From Luscinia megarhynchos (taxonomy: Eukaryota; Chordata; Aves; Passeriformes; Turdidae): a stretch of DNA of 64,000 nucleotides. Shown here piece after piece: positions 37,601 through 48,019 of the stretch; positions within the stretch are counted from its first letter, which is position 1, and each line of letters opens with the position of its first letter. The stretch is from positions 28,612,330-28,676,329 of the forward strand of contig CM067566.1 in the NCBI GenBank assembly GCA_034336665.1, written 5' to 3'. The position numbers and the translations under genes were made by a program. Under the pieces are notes generated by a model. The model made no database searches, had not been told where the DNA came from, and was given only the letters and a program-made list of their open reading frames with translations.

Positions 37601-38299
37601 CCATTCTCTATTTATTGAAATAATCATTGAAATTTATTGAAATTGATCATTGTCATTAACTTCCATGGAAATTAAACTAGTTGAATTCAATTCATTTGCA
37701 AAGAACTGCACACTTGTGTTTACAAAATCATCTGCCTAAAAGTTCTAAAATCTATTAACAAGCAGCTTGTTTTCAAAATATATTTAAGCCTTTGGGGAAA
37801 GAATTTCAAACACTGGCTTACACAGTATAATATCAGATTACAAGTGCTGAATCAGAAAGTGGAGTGTGAAGAGGGAGCAAGAAATCAGAGGACTGGTACC
37901 TTTCTATCACAGATTTTATTCTTCATATAGATATCATGCAAGTAACATGTTGCATCCTGAAGTTCAAGTCCCCAGTCTGCTGGTAAGCTATGGGTCCATG
38001 AGTATTAGACTTGCATCAGAGGTGTGAGGAGTCCTCACCCTGGGAAGGAAGAAGCAGCAGAATCGATGTTATGAACTGACCATGCCCTCACCTTTATGTG
38101 CCCCTGAAATGGGGAAGAGGTAGAGAATTCAGGAGAGAAAGTAAGCATGTGAAAGAAAAGGAGGAATGAGAGGGAGATGTTTCAAGATTTAGGTTTTATT
38201 TCTAATTACCCTACTCTGATTTGATTGCTAATAAATTCAGTTAATTTCCCCAAGTCAGTTCTGTGTTGCCCACGACAGAAACTGCTGAGTGATCCTTAC

Positions 38300-38342
38300 C
38301 TGAATTGACAAGTCCTTCATTCTTTTTTCTCTCCCTGTCCAG
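38300..38342 (-). other. Candidate 43-nt micro-exon (unproven)
   Basis: On the minus strand a strong acceptor (GCTGTGTCACTTGCCTCCTCAG) and a consensus donor (TTCAG|GTAAGG) enclose 43 nt. Two frames are open: one gives LDRERKKNEGLVNS, the other WTGREKRMKDLSIQ. The splice-site strength is the main argument. The segment is too short for its coding content to say anything, and no partner exon was found. Confidence 0.22.
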
Positions 38343-38820
38343 CTGAGGAGGCAAGTGACACAGCAACTATGGTGGGAATCTGGCACACAGCCAGGGTTAA
38401 ACCACTGCAGATACAGTGAAATATAACTGATAAATGAATTTTTATAATACAAATAGAGAGGAAGTTATATTAAAAGTGAAGATAATGGTCTAAGCAGATA
38501 AAAGGCAAAGAAAAAAATATTAAACAAATAGAAAAGGCAGCCTAATTTCTCACCAGCACAACAGATTTTCCCAGATGTCTCCTGGGTTTTTTGCTGTTTT
38601 TCTTTTTAACAAGATTCTTTCTGTGGGGTATTTCTGGTTGAATGACATATACTGAGCTTGAATGCTAAAAAGAAATCTTAGCCAAACAAATACAAACAAG
38701 GAAAAAAAGTCACAACGTGTATCATAAATCAATTCTCTAGTTGCTCAGCTTGAACCTATGTCTTCCTGTTTATTGACAAAACATGTTTCCCAGTTACCCA
38801 GCTTCACATATTTGTAAAAG

Positions 38821-39085
38821 ATCATAGAATCATAGAAGATTGGCTTGGAAGGAAGCTTAAAAATCATCTAGTTCCAGCCCTTCCTGCCATGGACAGGGAC
38901 ACCTTCCTGTAGAGCACCTTGCACTAAGCCCCATCCAGCCTGGCCTTGAACAGCCCCAGGGATCAGGAGCCTCTGGGCACTCTGTTCCACTGTCTCACCT
39001 CTGAAAGGATTTCTTCATGGCAGCTAATGTAAATATACCCTCCTTCAGATTAAAGGCATTCCCCTTTGTGCTATCATTACATACC
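38821..39085 (-). mobile_element. CR1 LINE 3' fragment, minus strand
   Basis: It starts 'gatcatagaatcatagaaga' and continues 'tcatctagttccagcccttc' and 'ctgccatggacagggacacc', the reverse complement of a CR1 3' end. The far side, near 39060-39085, is approximate. Confidence 0.92.
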
Positions 39086-42000
39086 CTACTAGACCTGAAA
39101 TTGAATCAATCAGAAGATACTCTATATCACCTTAGGTGCAGTTGAAATCTTTTTTTTTGTTGGCTTTTAACCTTTTGTAATGAATTTAAAACTGCAGTGC
39201 AATAATCTGTCTGGGTGATAGTGCTGGGATGCTGTTTTCAAATATGAGTTAAAAGTGCTCTAAGAAAACTCTCTTATTTAATATACATATAAAAGTAATA
39301 TTTTTTTTATCAAAGCATTCTGAAAAACACAACATGAAAATGTATATGTTACTTGTAGGGAGAAGAAGAACAACGAGAGGAAATGTTGTACTCCTGTGGT
39401 ATTACAGTGTTAATTATTGCCAAAATGTCTCTGTGAGATTTTGTAGGAGCAAAAAGTGACATCAGGTAAAGAGTTATCATGGTTCATAGCCTTCTTAAAC
39501 CATAGCCTTCTTAAGCCTTCTTAAACTTAATGAAAACAGGGTACACTAAAATGAATAGAGTAAAGCATATATGCAAGTTTGTTAGTAATTTTCCTTTAGC
39601 AAAAGAAAGCATAAATTTAGATATTTTATATGTTTAATGTTAAAAACTTTAAATGTCCAAAGTAACCTTTGAGCTTAAAGAGCCCTAGTGTGACACAACC
39701 AAAAGAACCCTAATGCTATCCCCAACCAATAAAATGTAACAGGAATACTAAGAAGCATTTTGAATACAATGGCTTTTGCATGCACTGTCCCCAGGGGAAA
39801 AAAAATTAGTATTCAAAAAGAATGTCAAAGTTCAAAGAGGATCAGAGATGAAAATTAATGCTTATTTTAATCTTTTTTAACTCTTTGTCTCACTTCTCTT
39901 TTTTTTCTCAATTTTTATGTGGCTTAAATTACTGATACATGTGTAATTTTATGATCCCTCAAGTAATGCAAAGGATTGAACCTTTAGTTAGAATTTAATT
40001 AAAATATGTGTTGCCTATGGCCTGAAAATCAGCAACAGGAGTAAATATTTATGTGTTCTCTAACATAGTTTTTGTATTGCCTCATAATAACACTTTCTTC
40101 TTCCACTTCATTAACTAGCACCAGCAGTGGTAGTTCCATGTAATTGACACTGTTGTCTGCTTGATCTGGAGTAAAATCAGTTATTAACATAACTAGTTTG
40201 GGTGGCTTTTGCATCTCTATTTTATGGTACCTTCTGCAAGCTCTACAATAAGAGTTGCAGAAACTGAAGTGAAAGGGTTTGGAATGCTGCACAACACTGC
40301 AGAGATGGGGTGGTCACAGACATGACTCATGTCAAATGGAGAACAAAAAAGTTAAGAAATATTTTAAATGGCTTGAAATTAAAAATTTCTTGAAAAGTGA
40401 ATGAGTTTATGACAGTGTGGTTCCTTTTTCTATTGTTTCTAGGGTCTACACATGCTTGTAGGTTCTTGACTATTCCATACAAAGGAAAAAAAAAGTCCTG
40501 TTTTTAGGAAAGGTGGAGCATAGCCTTTTTTGGTTCATTATATTATGCACTTATTGTCAACATTTTGCAGAAAATATAAAGAATCTAGAAGCTTATAGAT
40601 ACATTTCACTAAAAAGGTGCTTATCAGTGGTACAAAAGTTAAAAATAATAATACAAGAAAATTGAAAAGAAAATGACTAACAAACTACCTGTAGAACTCA
40701 CTGAACCAGAACAGAAAATATTCTAAAATAAAAAGCAAATAAGAATTTTTTTTTAGTGTGGAGATATTTTATCTCGGTTTTCTGCAGTTGCTGTGAAGGC
40801 AAAATGAAAGGTTTGTAAATTTATGCAGTCCAAAAATGCATAGATACCATAGCCTCAGACATAGGTACACATTCTGTGCATTTTAGGAAAGGGAATGGAG
40901 GACTAGCCTTAATCCGATTTTCCAGTTTTTTAATGCTTGCTATGACAGAAGCCATTATAAACTAAATCAAAATTTAACCCACCCCTAGAAGGCATTTTAA
41001 AATTAAACGTGTTTCAGAAATCCCACAGAGCCCTGGGGCAGCTGGTCTGAGGAGGACATGATGTCCAAACACATAGCTCTGAGGAAAAAACATGATTCCT
41101 AGAGAAGCAAGCTGTTAGGAAAAAACTCTGTTTATGAAGAGCCTAAATTTCTTCTTAACACTCTTAAGCTCAACAACACATATCCTGGAAGCTGTCATTC
41201 TGCTGTTTGGGTATCACACACCCATTTGAGACTGAGGTTCTCATGGAGCACATGGAAATGCTCACAGTGTAACTCAGATGATGGATAGCACAGGTCTTTG
41301 CCACAGGATCTGAATACTTCAGTTGCTGCAGATCATTAGTACAAACACAGGTCTGGATGCTCTGTCACTGCCTAAAGTTGTGGTACATGGGAAAGACATG
41401 CACAGCTGAGCCTTCTGCCTTAGTTCTGCCTTAGGCACCACCTCTAAGGGCACTGGGAAACAGAAATATAGGGAAGAAAAGAGTGTTCTGGTTTTTGGTT
41501 ACATTGCAATTCTCTTGGGTATGTTTGCATACTATACTTCCCATAGTATAATAAACCCCTAACCTGTTTTTAGCTCTCTGCCTACCATAAAGGATGAATA
41601 GTAGGATTAGAAATGTCCTTGTTGCAATTTTATTCCCCCTCCATGCCATTTTTCTCTGCACTGTACTTTCCCTCTTCTGTACAAGATAATAAAAGAATGG
41701 AATACCTTTCCTGTTATCCAGCTATTCAGCTGAAAATAAGAGGATAATGAAAGAATGATTCAATGTCCATTTGGAAAGTCAATCAAAGTGAATTTTGATC
41801 TATTCTCAAAGGCTTGCAAATGAGCTGAAAAAAATTATTACATAAATCCTGATTCACAGTCCATAATATGGATAGGCATTAAGTATACATGACAAGATTT
41901 TTAAGGGAACTTCTAGCTCTTAACAGTCATCAAATGAAATTTTCAAACCTACCTAAGTATCTAATCCTCACTGGTGCTTATCTGCATCTTCATGAGCCTG

Positions 42001-42127
42001 AGTACCATAAAAAATTCCATCCTTTGATCATCATCAAATGCAAAAGGAAACTCTCAAAAGCATGTAAATAGCTGGCAGATATTCATTCAGAGATGAAGAG
42101 CTAGGAGACAGCAGATGGAACAAAAAA
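39086..42127. other. AT-rich DNA with no recognisable gene
   Basis: No repeat family recognised apart from the short tandem at 39485-39526. The minus-strand open frames at 40029-40292 and 41431-41661 are not recognisable. A slightly GC-richer, CA/TG-rich stretch lies at about 41020-41450 and holds nothing I can name. Confidence 0.5.
39485..39526 (+). repeat. Short tandem duplication
   Basis: The unit CATAGCCTTCTTAAAC is followed directly by CATAGCCTTCTTAAG and then a partial CCTTCTTAAAC. This is two and a half copies of a 15-16 bp unit, probably replication slippage. Confidence 0.85.
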
Positions 42128-42228
42128 ATCACAGAATCACAGAATCAGCTAGGTTGGAAGAGACCTTTGAGATCATTGAGTCCATGACCTAACACCACCT
42201 TGTCAACAAGACCATGGCACTAAGGTCA
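42128..42228 (-). mobile_element. CR1 LINE 3' tail, minus strand
   Basis: It begins with the doubled 'atcacagaatcacagaatca', then 'aggttggaagagacctttga' and 'gatcattgagtcca', the CR1 3' terminus in reverse orientation. Only about 100 bp remain. An ERVL LTR follows after about 85 bp. Confidence 0.85.
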
Positions 42229-42312
42229 GATAGACCAGGACTGGGCCTAACATGACATGTAACTTCCTGCATGCTACTTAAATTTAGAGAAATTAAATTC
42301 TCTTTCCCAACA

Positions 42313-42841
42313 TGCTGGTCTGGGCTGGGATAGGGTTAATGTTTTCCATAGTGGCTGGTGCTGTGCTGAACGAGGTGTTAACAGTATAGAGACATTTTTG
42401 TTGCTGCTGAGCAGAGCTTACACAGAGCCAAGGAGTTTTCTGCTTTCAGTACCACCACACTGGCAATGAAGTTGCAGGTTCATGGGAGGTTGGGAGGAGA
42501 CACAGCTGGCACAGGTGACCCAAACTGACCAAAGGGATATTCCAGATCATATGGGATCATGCTCAGTGTATAAACTGGGGGAAAGAAGGAGGAAGGTTGG
42601 GACATTTGACTTCACAAATCACCATTGCACATGATGGGAGATGGCTGCACACCTGCCTGCCTATGGAAAGCAGTGAATTAATTTCTTATTTCCTTTGCTT
42701 GTGTGTGTAGCTTTTGCTTTCCCTATTAAACTGTCTTTATCTCAATCTGCCTTTTACCCCTCTGGTTCTAACCCTGATCCAGCTGGTGGGGGAGTGAGTG
42801 AGTGTCTGCATGTGGTTTAGTTGCTGACTGGGGTTAAACCA
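42313..42841 (+). mobile_element. Solo LTR of an avian ERVL-type retrovirus
   Basis: About 530 bp, running from TG at 42313 ('tgctggtctgggctgggat') to 'ctggggttaaacca'. It carries landmarks typical of the widespread bird ERVL LTR: 'ctgctgagcagagcttacac', 'gacccaaactgaccaaaggg', 'ccatgatgggagatggctg'-like text, a TATA box (TATAAA, 42569-42574) and 'ctattaaactgtctttatct' near the poly(A) region. No internal retroviral sequence lies on either side, so it is a solo LTR left by recombination. I found no clean target-site duplication, so the edges may be off by a few bases. Confidence 0.85.
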
Positions 42842-43335
42842 GTTAAACCAAAATTCAGTATGATTCAAGGAAAAACTAAATTTAAGTCAGTGTGCTAGGG
42901 AAAAAAAAAGAAAATAAAAACTATATTTTATATATTGCATCAACAAAGTTCCAATTACTCTCTGCTCTTATCATGTAATTATAATGCCTTGTTTCAACAC
43001 ACCTGGATGCTGATTCTTCTTGGAAAAAAGTTCCTGGCTGTGTAAGTGAAAGAAATTGCTTTTTACAGTTACTGTGAGAAATTATGGTTATGATGATAGA
43101 CAACAGAAAATAAAGAAAGGAAGTGTCTGCAGTCATCACTGAGGAGACACAGAAGCCTTTTAATTATGCAAACCCACAATATAGTTATCATGGATTGCAA
43201 ACTTTGGCTTCCTGGGGCATAAATCAAAACAAAAGCTGACTTCTGCTGCTCACTTATGAGCACCAAGAGCCACATGGGACCTGCTGACACATCAGCATGA
43301 GGTTGGCAGATAAAGGACAGAACCTATGGGAACCT
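42842..43335. other. Spacer between ERVL LTR and provirus, no gene
   Basis: About 490 bp of ordinary sequence, including an A-rich run at 42899-42917. The minus-strand open frames at 42921-43290 have no recognisable content. Confidence 0.55.
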
Positions 43336-43341
43336 CACTCC
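43336..43341 (+). repeat. Target-site duplication, left copy (CACTCC)
   Basis: The six bases before the 5' LTR TG are CACTCC. The same six bases follow the CA end of the 3' LTR. A 6-bp duplication is typical of class II (alpha/beta-like) retroviral integrases. The exact match shows that both ends of the provirus are original and undisturbed. Confidence 0.9.
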
Positions 43342-43748
43342 TGTGGGGGTCCAGGGAGTCCCTCTGGACCTTCCAGGAGAGCGGAGACCCCCCTGTCCAA
43401 CCCCTGAGAGACCCCCGAGTGAGGCCAGGGGGGTCAGAGAGCTGGATTCAGCTCCTCAGGGACATTTGCTTTCCTGCAGAGGAGAAATGCGACCTTTGAG
43501 AGTAACTAGGGTCTGAATTATATATTTAACATGTAGAAAATGTGGTTTTTAGGATTGTTTATATTATCAGTCACAAAGCCAAGATGGAGAATTTGGGGTG
43601 TGGTGTCTTTTTTCTTCTTCTTCTTCTTACCTTCCATGTTGGTGTGGGATGCTGGGAATCACAGATTGGTTGGGGACAAAACTAGACATTGTAATAAAAC
43701 TTTGTAGTATTGGAATATTATTGTAAACATAGAATACGTAGCATAGAG

Positions 43749-43756
43749 TATAAAAG
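43749..43756 (+). promoter_or_regulatory. LTR TATA box (TATAAAAG)
   Basis: A clean TATA element in U3 of the 5' LTR, about 100 bp before the AATAAA signal. The identical element sits at 49668-49675 in the 3' LTR, where it could drive transcription outward into the flanking DNA. Confidence 0.8.
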
Positions 43757-43850
43757 ATAAGTTCAACCCTCGGTGGGCAGACTTTCGTCCTGGACACGGT
43801 GGTGATCAGACTGCTGCTCGCGAGCAAAGAACACTTTATAGATAACAAAT

Positions 43851-43856
43851 AATAAA
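43851..43856 (+). promoter_or_regulatory. LTR polyadenylation signal (AATAAA)
   Basis: AATAAA lies about 100 bp downstream of the TATA box and 130 bp before the LTR end. The copy at 49770-49775 would serve as the functional signal for proviral transcripts. Confidence 0.75.
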
Positions 43857-43968
43857 CAGACCTTGAGCCCGGACGACTGTCTCCTGCGGTTTCTCTTCGG
43901 TTGCTTCAAAGAACTCCCTGCGCCCTGAACCACCCTCCTATGTCCATCTGAGTGGTCTCGGCCACAAA

Positions 43969-44400
43969 GAGACCCCCAGACAGTGACATCTGGCGTCCCT
44001 GGGTGGGCACGGTGGGCTCCACCTTGGCTGGGGCATCAGCTTGGCCGTGGTGGGCACCAGCTTCAGCTGCTGTGATCTACAAAGGTAGATACAGAAGAGC
44101 TCCGATCCAGAAAAACTCCCTGACAGAAGAAGCCACCTGAAGAGAGAAAACTGCAGAGAAGAGACCTTGAACAGTTGCCAGAAACCAGCTACCAGGTACA
44201 GAGATGGAGGAGACCCCCCAGGCAGAGACATTTGGCACGGGCTGTGGTGGGTCCTTGTTGCCTGCAAAAACAGGTACAGACCCCCAGAAGACCGAGATTC
44301 AGAAGAGGCACGCTGTTGAAAAGGACTGCAGAGGAGATTTCTGGCCCTCTGCCAAGAAAAGCCGAGGTCCAGACAGCGAGTCGGAGAGGAGGTGTCCCGG
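43969..44400 (+). repeat. Degenerate tandem duplication spanning LTR end, PBS and leader
   Basis: The stretch from the LTR end through the leader (43969 to about 44205) resembles the following stretch (44206 to about 44400). Both carry a GAGACCCCC/CAG motif, then GACATCTGGC or GACATTTGGCAC, then a GGTGGG(C/T)TCC block. After that come an AGGTA(GA)TACAG block, an 'AGAAGAAGCCAC' or 'AGAAGAGGCACG' block, and 'ACTGCAGAGAAGAGA' or 'ACTGCAGAGGAGATT'. The second copy thus includes a decayed primer-site-like TGGCAC at 44233. This alignment was made by eye. Confidence 0.6.
43991..44008 (+). promoter_or_regulatory. Primer binding site for tRNA-Asn
   Basis: Two bases after the LTR comes TGGCGTCCCTGGGTGGGC. 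It is the exact reverse complement of the last 18 nt of vertebrate tRNA-Asn(GUU) including CCA. The match is from my knowledge of the tRNA sequence. Reverse transcription would be primed here. The site is intact, so the RNA could still be copied if enzymes were supplied. Confidence 0.88.
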
Positions 44401-44473
44401 GAAGCCCTCGCTCCTGTGCACTGCTGGTCGGTTTCAGGAACCTCGAATCGATTTTGGGCAAATTGCTTTTTGG

Positions 44474-44475
44474 GT
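44474..44475 (+). promoter_or_regulatory. Possible proviral splice donor
   Basis: TTTTGG|GTAAGA fits a 5' splice site and lies at the leader/gag junction, where a donor for env mRNA would be expected. A possible partner acceptor (GCTTGTGTTTCCACAG) ends at 47883, just before env. Both are sequence matches only. Confidence 0.3.
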
Positions 44476-44580
44476 AAGACGGTTCAGATTTCAGACACAT
44501 CATAGGAACACTATAGGCAGAGCTTTCAGCAAGGAACAGTTCACTCTACTATTTAATTTTAAAAGTTTAGCTTCTGTTTA

Positions 44581-44887
44581 GCCTGTCTCTGTCACAGAGA
44601 AGGAATTCAGAGATTTACTTGTGTGGGTGAAGCTTCATTACCCACAGGCAGAAACAAATGTGCTATTTAGAACTCTGAGAGATAAGGGAGTGAAGGACTC
44701 CCGAAAGTGTAGTTTTATCCAGTCTCTCCTAGCCATGAGCTGGGGGAGGGAAGTTTATGGCTGCCTTGCCGGCGGCAGCCAGTTCAACAAAGCCTTGTTA
44801 GTAGTAGCAAGGTCGGGAAAAATTAAGTTAGAAATATTTTCAAGTGAGTTAAAGAACTCAGATTTTTACTTTTTCACCCCTTCATAA
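44581..44887 (+). pseudogene. Possible gag matrix remnant
   Basis: An open stretch of about 100 codons ending at 44887. Its first part (TEKEFRDLLVWVKLHYPQ) resembles the N-terminal helix of class II matrix proteins, which often have an acidic-plus-DLL-W-pattern near residue 20-35. The similarity is weak and rests on memory of the pattern. The capsid major homology region and the Cys-His boxes of nucleocapsid cannot be found downstream. A GC-rich patch (44880-45390) follows without recognisable coding content. Confidence 0.35.
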
Positions 44888-45399
44888 ACCCTGATCCCAG
44901 GAGGTGGGAGGGCTACAGGGCGACTCCCGGGCCGTGGGGGACAGAGGGAGGGCGAGAGAATTCGCGAGGGGCGTGGGAAAGCTGTCGCCCGAGCACTCGC
45001 GAGGGGGCGTGGAAAAAGCCACGCCAAGGATTCAGCGGGAAGCGCGGGAAACACAAAAACCCGGAAGTGTCAGCGATAGGGACACAGAGCCCTGTTTCAG
45101 GGAAAGACAGATTCAAAAGGGGAAAGAAATTCATGCTTTGTAAAAATCAAAGGAGAGAAATGTAACAACTTTTAAGCAGTTTGCAGGGCAGCAGCTCGAG
45201 CGAACCTGCTCGGACACAGCCCGCTCGGACCCAGGAAGCAGCAGCGTGAGGCCAGCAGCCCGGAGCTCTCCGAGGGAGGGGGCACAGCCGCCCGCTCCCA
45301 GAGGGCACTGACAGCACCCCGCTGCCATCCCCTGCCACGCACAGAGCCAGTGATGCAGAGGGGGAGGGGAATGGGCGGTGGAGAGATGCCAAGAGCTGT

Positions 45400-46825
45400 T
45401 TTATCTATATTGTGGAGAACAAGCAGAACCAGGGAATTGATAAGAGACTCAGTTTTATTTTCAGTTCTTGTATGTTAAACTAAGGTGTTTGGTTTTGTAT
45501 TGTTGTTAGAAAGATGCTGAAATTTTAAAAATGGTAAAGGTATTTTAATAATATTAGGTATTTTAATAATTGAAGGTATAATAAGGTATTTGGTATTTGA
45601 TTTGAATAGATATTACATATATTTAGTGACTTGCTATTTCTCAGATATGAGTGGACGTTTATTTAAATGTTAACATTGAGTTTTAACTTTTCTATAATTA
45701 ATTGTTTCAAAGAAACCAGTTTTTAAGCATTTGCAATACTGTCAATGTAAATTAATAGATTTTGGATTTTATAAGGAAGAAGCTTGTAAATTTATGTTTT
45801 GCAAATTTATTTTATATATCAATATTTTAGTTTTTCTTCAAACCAAATTGCAATGGATTTCTAGTTTACATTTTTCAAATTATTAATGAAATGCTGTGTG
45901 AACATAAATCAAGACCACTTCTAGGATCATCATTTGAATTGTAAAATTTAATCTGAATCAAAAATTCCATATATATATTGGAAAAGCAGTATTTATCTAT
46001 CAGTTTGATTTTAAAATTCAAATTTAGTTTCAGTATTTAATTTTTAAAACACTGTAATAAGATTGTATGAATTCTGGATCCACTGTTTTATTGTTTAATT
46101 TCAAGCCATTTAATATTTCAAGTAAGTTATGGAAAGCCTCCAGTCCTTGAATCAAAAATGTAAAAATAATTAGTTAAGTTGTGAACTTATCGTTTCTTTG
46201 TTTTTCTTTTGTTAATTCTCTATTTTAGGAGGTCTTTTGTGACCTGGCCCTGTGCTGGTTTTGAGTGTTTTTTAGAATCCCAAAAAATTATTTGAGCTTC
46301 ACTCTCAGAATGAATTTTTAGTGTTATGGTTTTCCTGAGTTGCTATCACAGAAGCACTGCAGCAGCTTGCCATGTTCAAAACATTTCACCCTAAAGAAGA
46401 ATTTTAGAGAAAACGAGTTGCAAAAGGAATTTGATTTCTTTTTTACCTTGAAATGTTTAATTGTAGTTTTGTTAAGACTTGTGGGTTTTTTTTTCTTTAA
46501 CAAGAAGATGTCAAGGAGTTCTCTTCCGATTAGAATTTAGGCTCTGGCCAAGCCTTGATTCTGACTGAAAGAGAAAAATGTCTAAACCCAGGTGTTTTCT
46601 GCATCAAAATAATATTCCAGTCGTTTAGATTGGCAATTTGACCTTATCAATATAGCAGCTGAATCTGACTTTGAAGTGAATTTGGTGTTCATTTTCCGGA
46701 GATGACCATCTAATTCTTCATTGAATCAAGGTTTGTCAGCTGTTTGCAGACCCTGAGGTGATGACACAGTTTTTTTAAGATTGATGATTATCTAATTTTG
46801 TAGATTGGGCACACCAAAATCACAG
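45400..46825 (+). other. AT-rich proviral block with no readable retroviral protein
   Basis: This 1.4-kb block occupies the place of nucleocapsid, protease and RT polymerase, yet no frame shows the RT YxDD box, an LPQG-like segment or the protease active site. It is strikingly T/A-rich compared with the GC-rich leader before it and the env and LTR after it. It could be extremely decayed pol or unrelated DNA that replaced it. The open frame at 46340-46540 is not recognisable. Confidence 0.6.
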
Positions 46826-47940
46826 GATTTGGCAATTGCATTGTTAAATTATACAGATATTTGTACAATTCTTTACCCGAGTCATAGGTTGTTAAAAGCA
46901 AAATTGAGTTTCAAAGAAAAATCAAAAATTAGTGAGGAACCATTGGATGGGATCATAATATTCACTGATGGTTCAAAGTAAACTCACAAATCAATAATTA
47001 CATGGCAGAATTCAATCACAGGAAAATGGGAGTCAGATGTGGAAATAGTGCAAGGTTCACAACAAATTGTGGAATTGGCAGCAATGTCAGAGTTTTTAAA
47101 TTGTTTTAGCAACCCCTCAATTTAATCACAAATTTAGCATATGTGACCAACGTAGTTAAAGGATTGGAAAAATCAATTTTGAAGGAAATAAGCAATGACA
47201 TTCTGTATTCATATTTATCATGTATGAAGGCATTGCTGAAAAACAGGACACATAAATATTTTATTATACATATTAAAGCAGACTTATCACTCCCAAAAAT
47301 TTTAGTAGAAGGAAACGTGCAAGCAGACAAATTGACCATGTCTTTTTTGCAAACCTTGCAAGATATTTTTAAGCAGGCAAAATTAAGCCATGCATTTTTT
47401 CATCAAAATACACAAGCATTGATTGAATCTTTTCACATTTCAAAAGCCAGGCAAAAGAAAGTATTTAGTCCTGTCCAGATTGTCAAATGGTACAGCCACC
47501 AGTTTTTATGAGAGCAGTCAACCCTAGGGGACTGCAAGGTCTTCAACTGTAGCAAACAGAGTTGACAAAATACTTTTTGGAAAACTGAAAAACATTTATA
47601 TTTTAGTTGACATCTTTTTTAGGAGCAATTTCAGAAAAACAAAAAGGAGGGAGGCAGAAGCTGCGCCTCACATGTTGTTAAACAAAAGTTTTAGATATAT
47701 TAAACTTCTTAAATAGTTCTTTTTCAGAGCAAACTCTATCAATTATAAGACATTTTACAAATGATACAAGGGCAAAGCTAAAAGAAAATAATTTGGTTTT
47801 GATCAGAAATTTAGAAACAGGTAAAACTGAAGGGCCTTTCAAACTAATCATGTAGAGAAAAGATTGTGCTTGTGTTTCCACAGATAGAGGATTGAAATGG
47901 GTTCCTGCAAAATACATGAAACTGTATTGGGCCCAAACGC
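46826..47940 (+). pseudogene. Broken pol: RT connection, RNase H, integrase pieces
   Basis: From 46826 the frame reads the end of the RT connection region (LLNYTDICTILYPSH) into the RNase H start FTDGS at 46961-46975. A TAA follows at 46979-46981. A frameshift near 47113-47118 moves the reading to the frame ending at 47511. The RNase H Glu (in QQIVELAAM) remains, but the Asp expected before the AYV motif is Asn (codon 47131-47133). Then come EGN-AD-LT and the integrase zinc-domain His pair (SHAFFHQN), without the Cys pair. The integrase core is reduced to traces of its start at 47513-47660 with one catalytic-type Asp (YILVDIFF). The C-terminal domain resumes at about 47697 (ILNFLN, ETG--EGPF, ACVSTDRG, WVPAKY) with one stop. 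About 100 core residues, including the other catalytic positions, are missing. Confidence 0.85.
47882..47883 (+). promoter_or_regulatory. Possible env splice acceptor
   Basis: GCTTGTGTTTCCACAG ends here, within the end of the integrase frame and before the env signal peptide, which is the usual place for an env acceptor in simple retroviruses. Confidence 0.3.
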
Positions 47941-48019
47941 AAGCAGAAGCCAATCCTGGAAGCGAGGAAGGGAGCTCGCAGACAGAATCAAAGATAAAGG
48001 ATGTGAACTTCTCTTCAAA

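Larger units (their letters stand above)
34121..38820. other. AT-rich DNA, no established gene
   Basis: No known repeat except a T-rich tract at 34601-34641. A GC-richer patch at about 35510-35700 carries open frames on both strands (35453-35704 plus, 35504-35858 minus) without recognisable domains. A 43-nt splice-flanked segment at 38300-38342 (minus) is listed separately. Confidence 0.5.
43342..43988 (+). repeat. 5' LTR (647 bp)
   Basis: It starts TGTGGGGGTCC and ends GTGACA, so TG...CA ends are intact. It holds a TTC microsatellite at about 43611-43627, a TATA box at 43749-43756 and AATAAA at 43851-43856. Compared with the 3' LTR it differs at 43455, 43651, 43690, 43806, 43914 and 43921, and has one extra A near 43908-43910. 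Confidence 0.95.

Noticed and set aside
43627..43848. 73-codon minus-strand frame present in both LTRs
   Set aside because: It is a shadow frame inside the LTR, and its duplication only reflects the two LTR copies.
44204..44581. 125-codon open frame at the start of the provirus
   Set aside because: It lies in the leader, within the degenerate duplication, and has no gag features.
46826..47940. G-to-A hypermutation by a cytidine deaminase as the cause of pol damage
   Set aside because: Some changes fit (for example an Asp codon read as Asn and a Trp codon read as a stop), but others do not, and the worst block is T-rich rather than A-rich on the plus strand. Without an intact relative the pattern cannot be tested.
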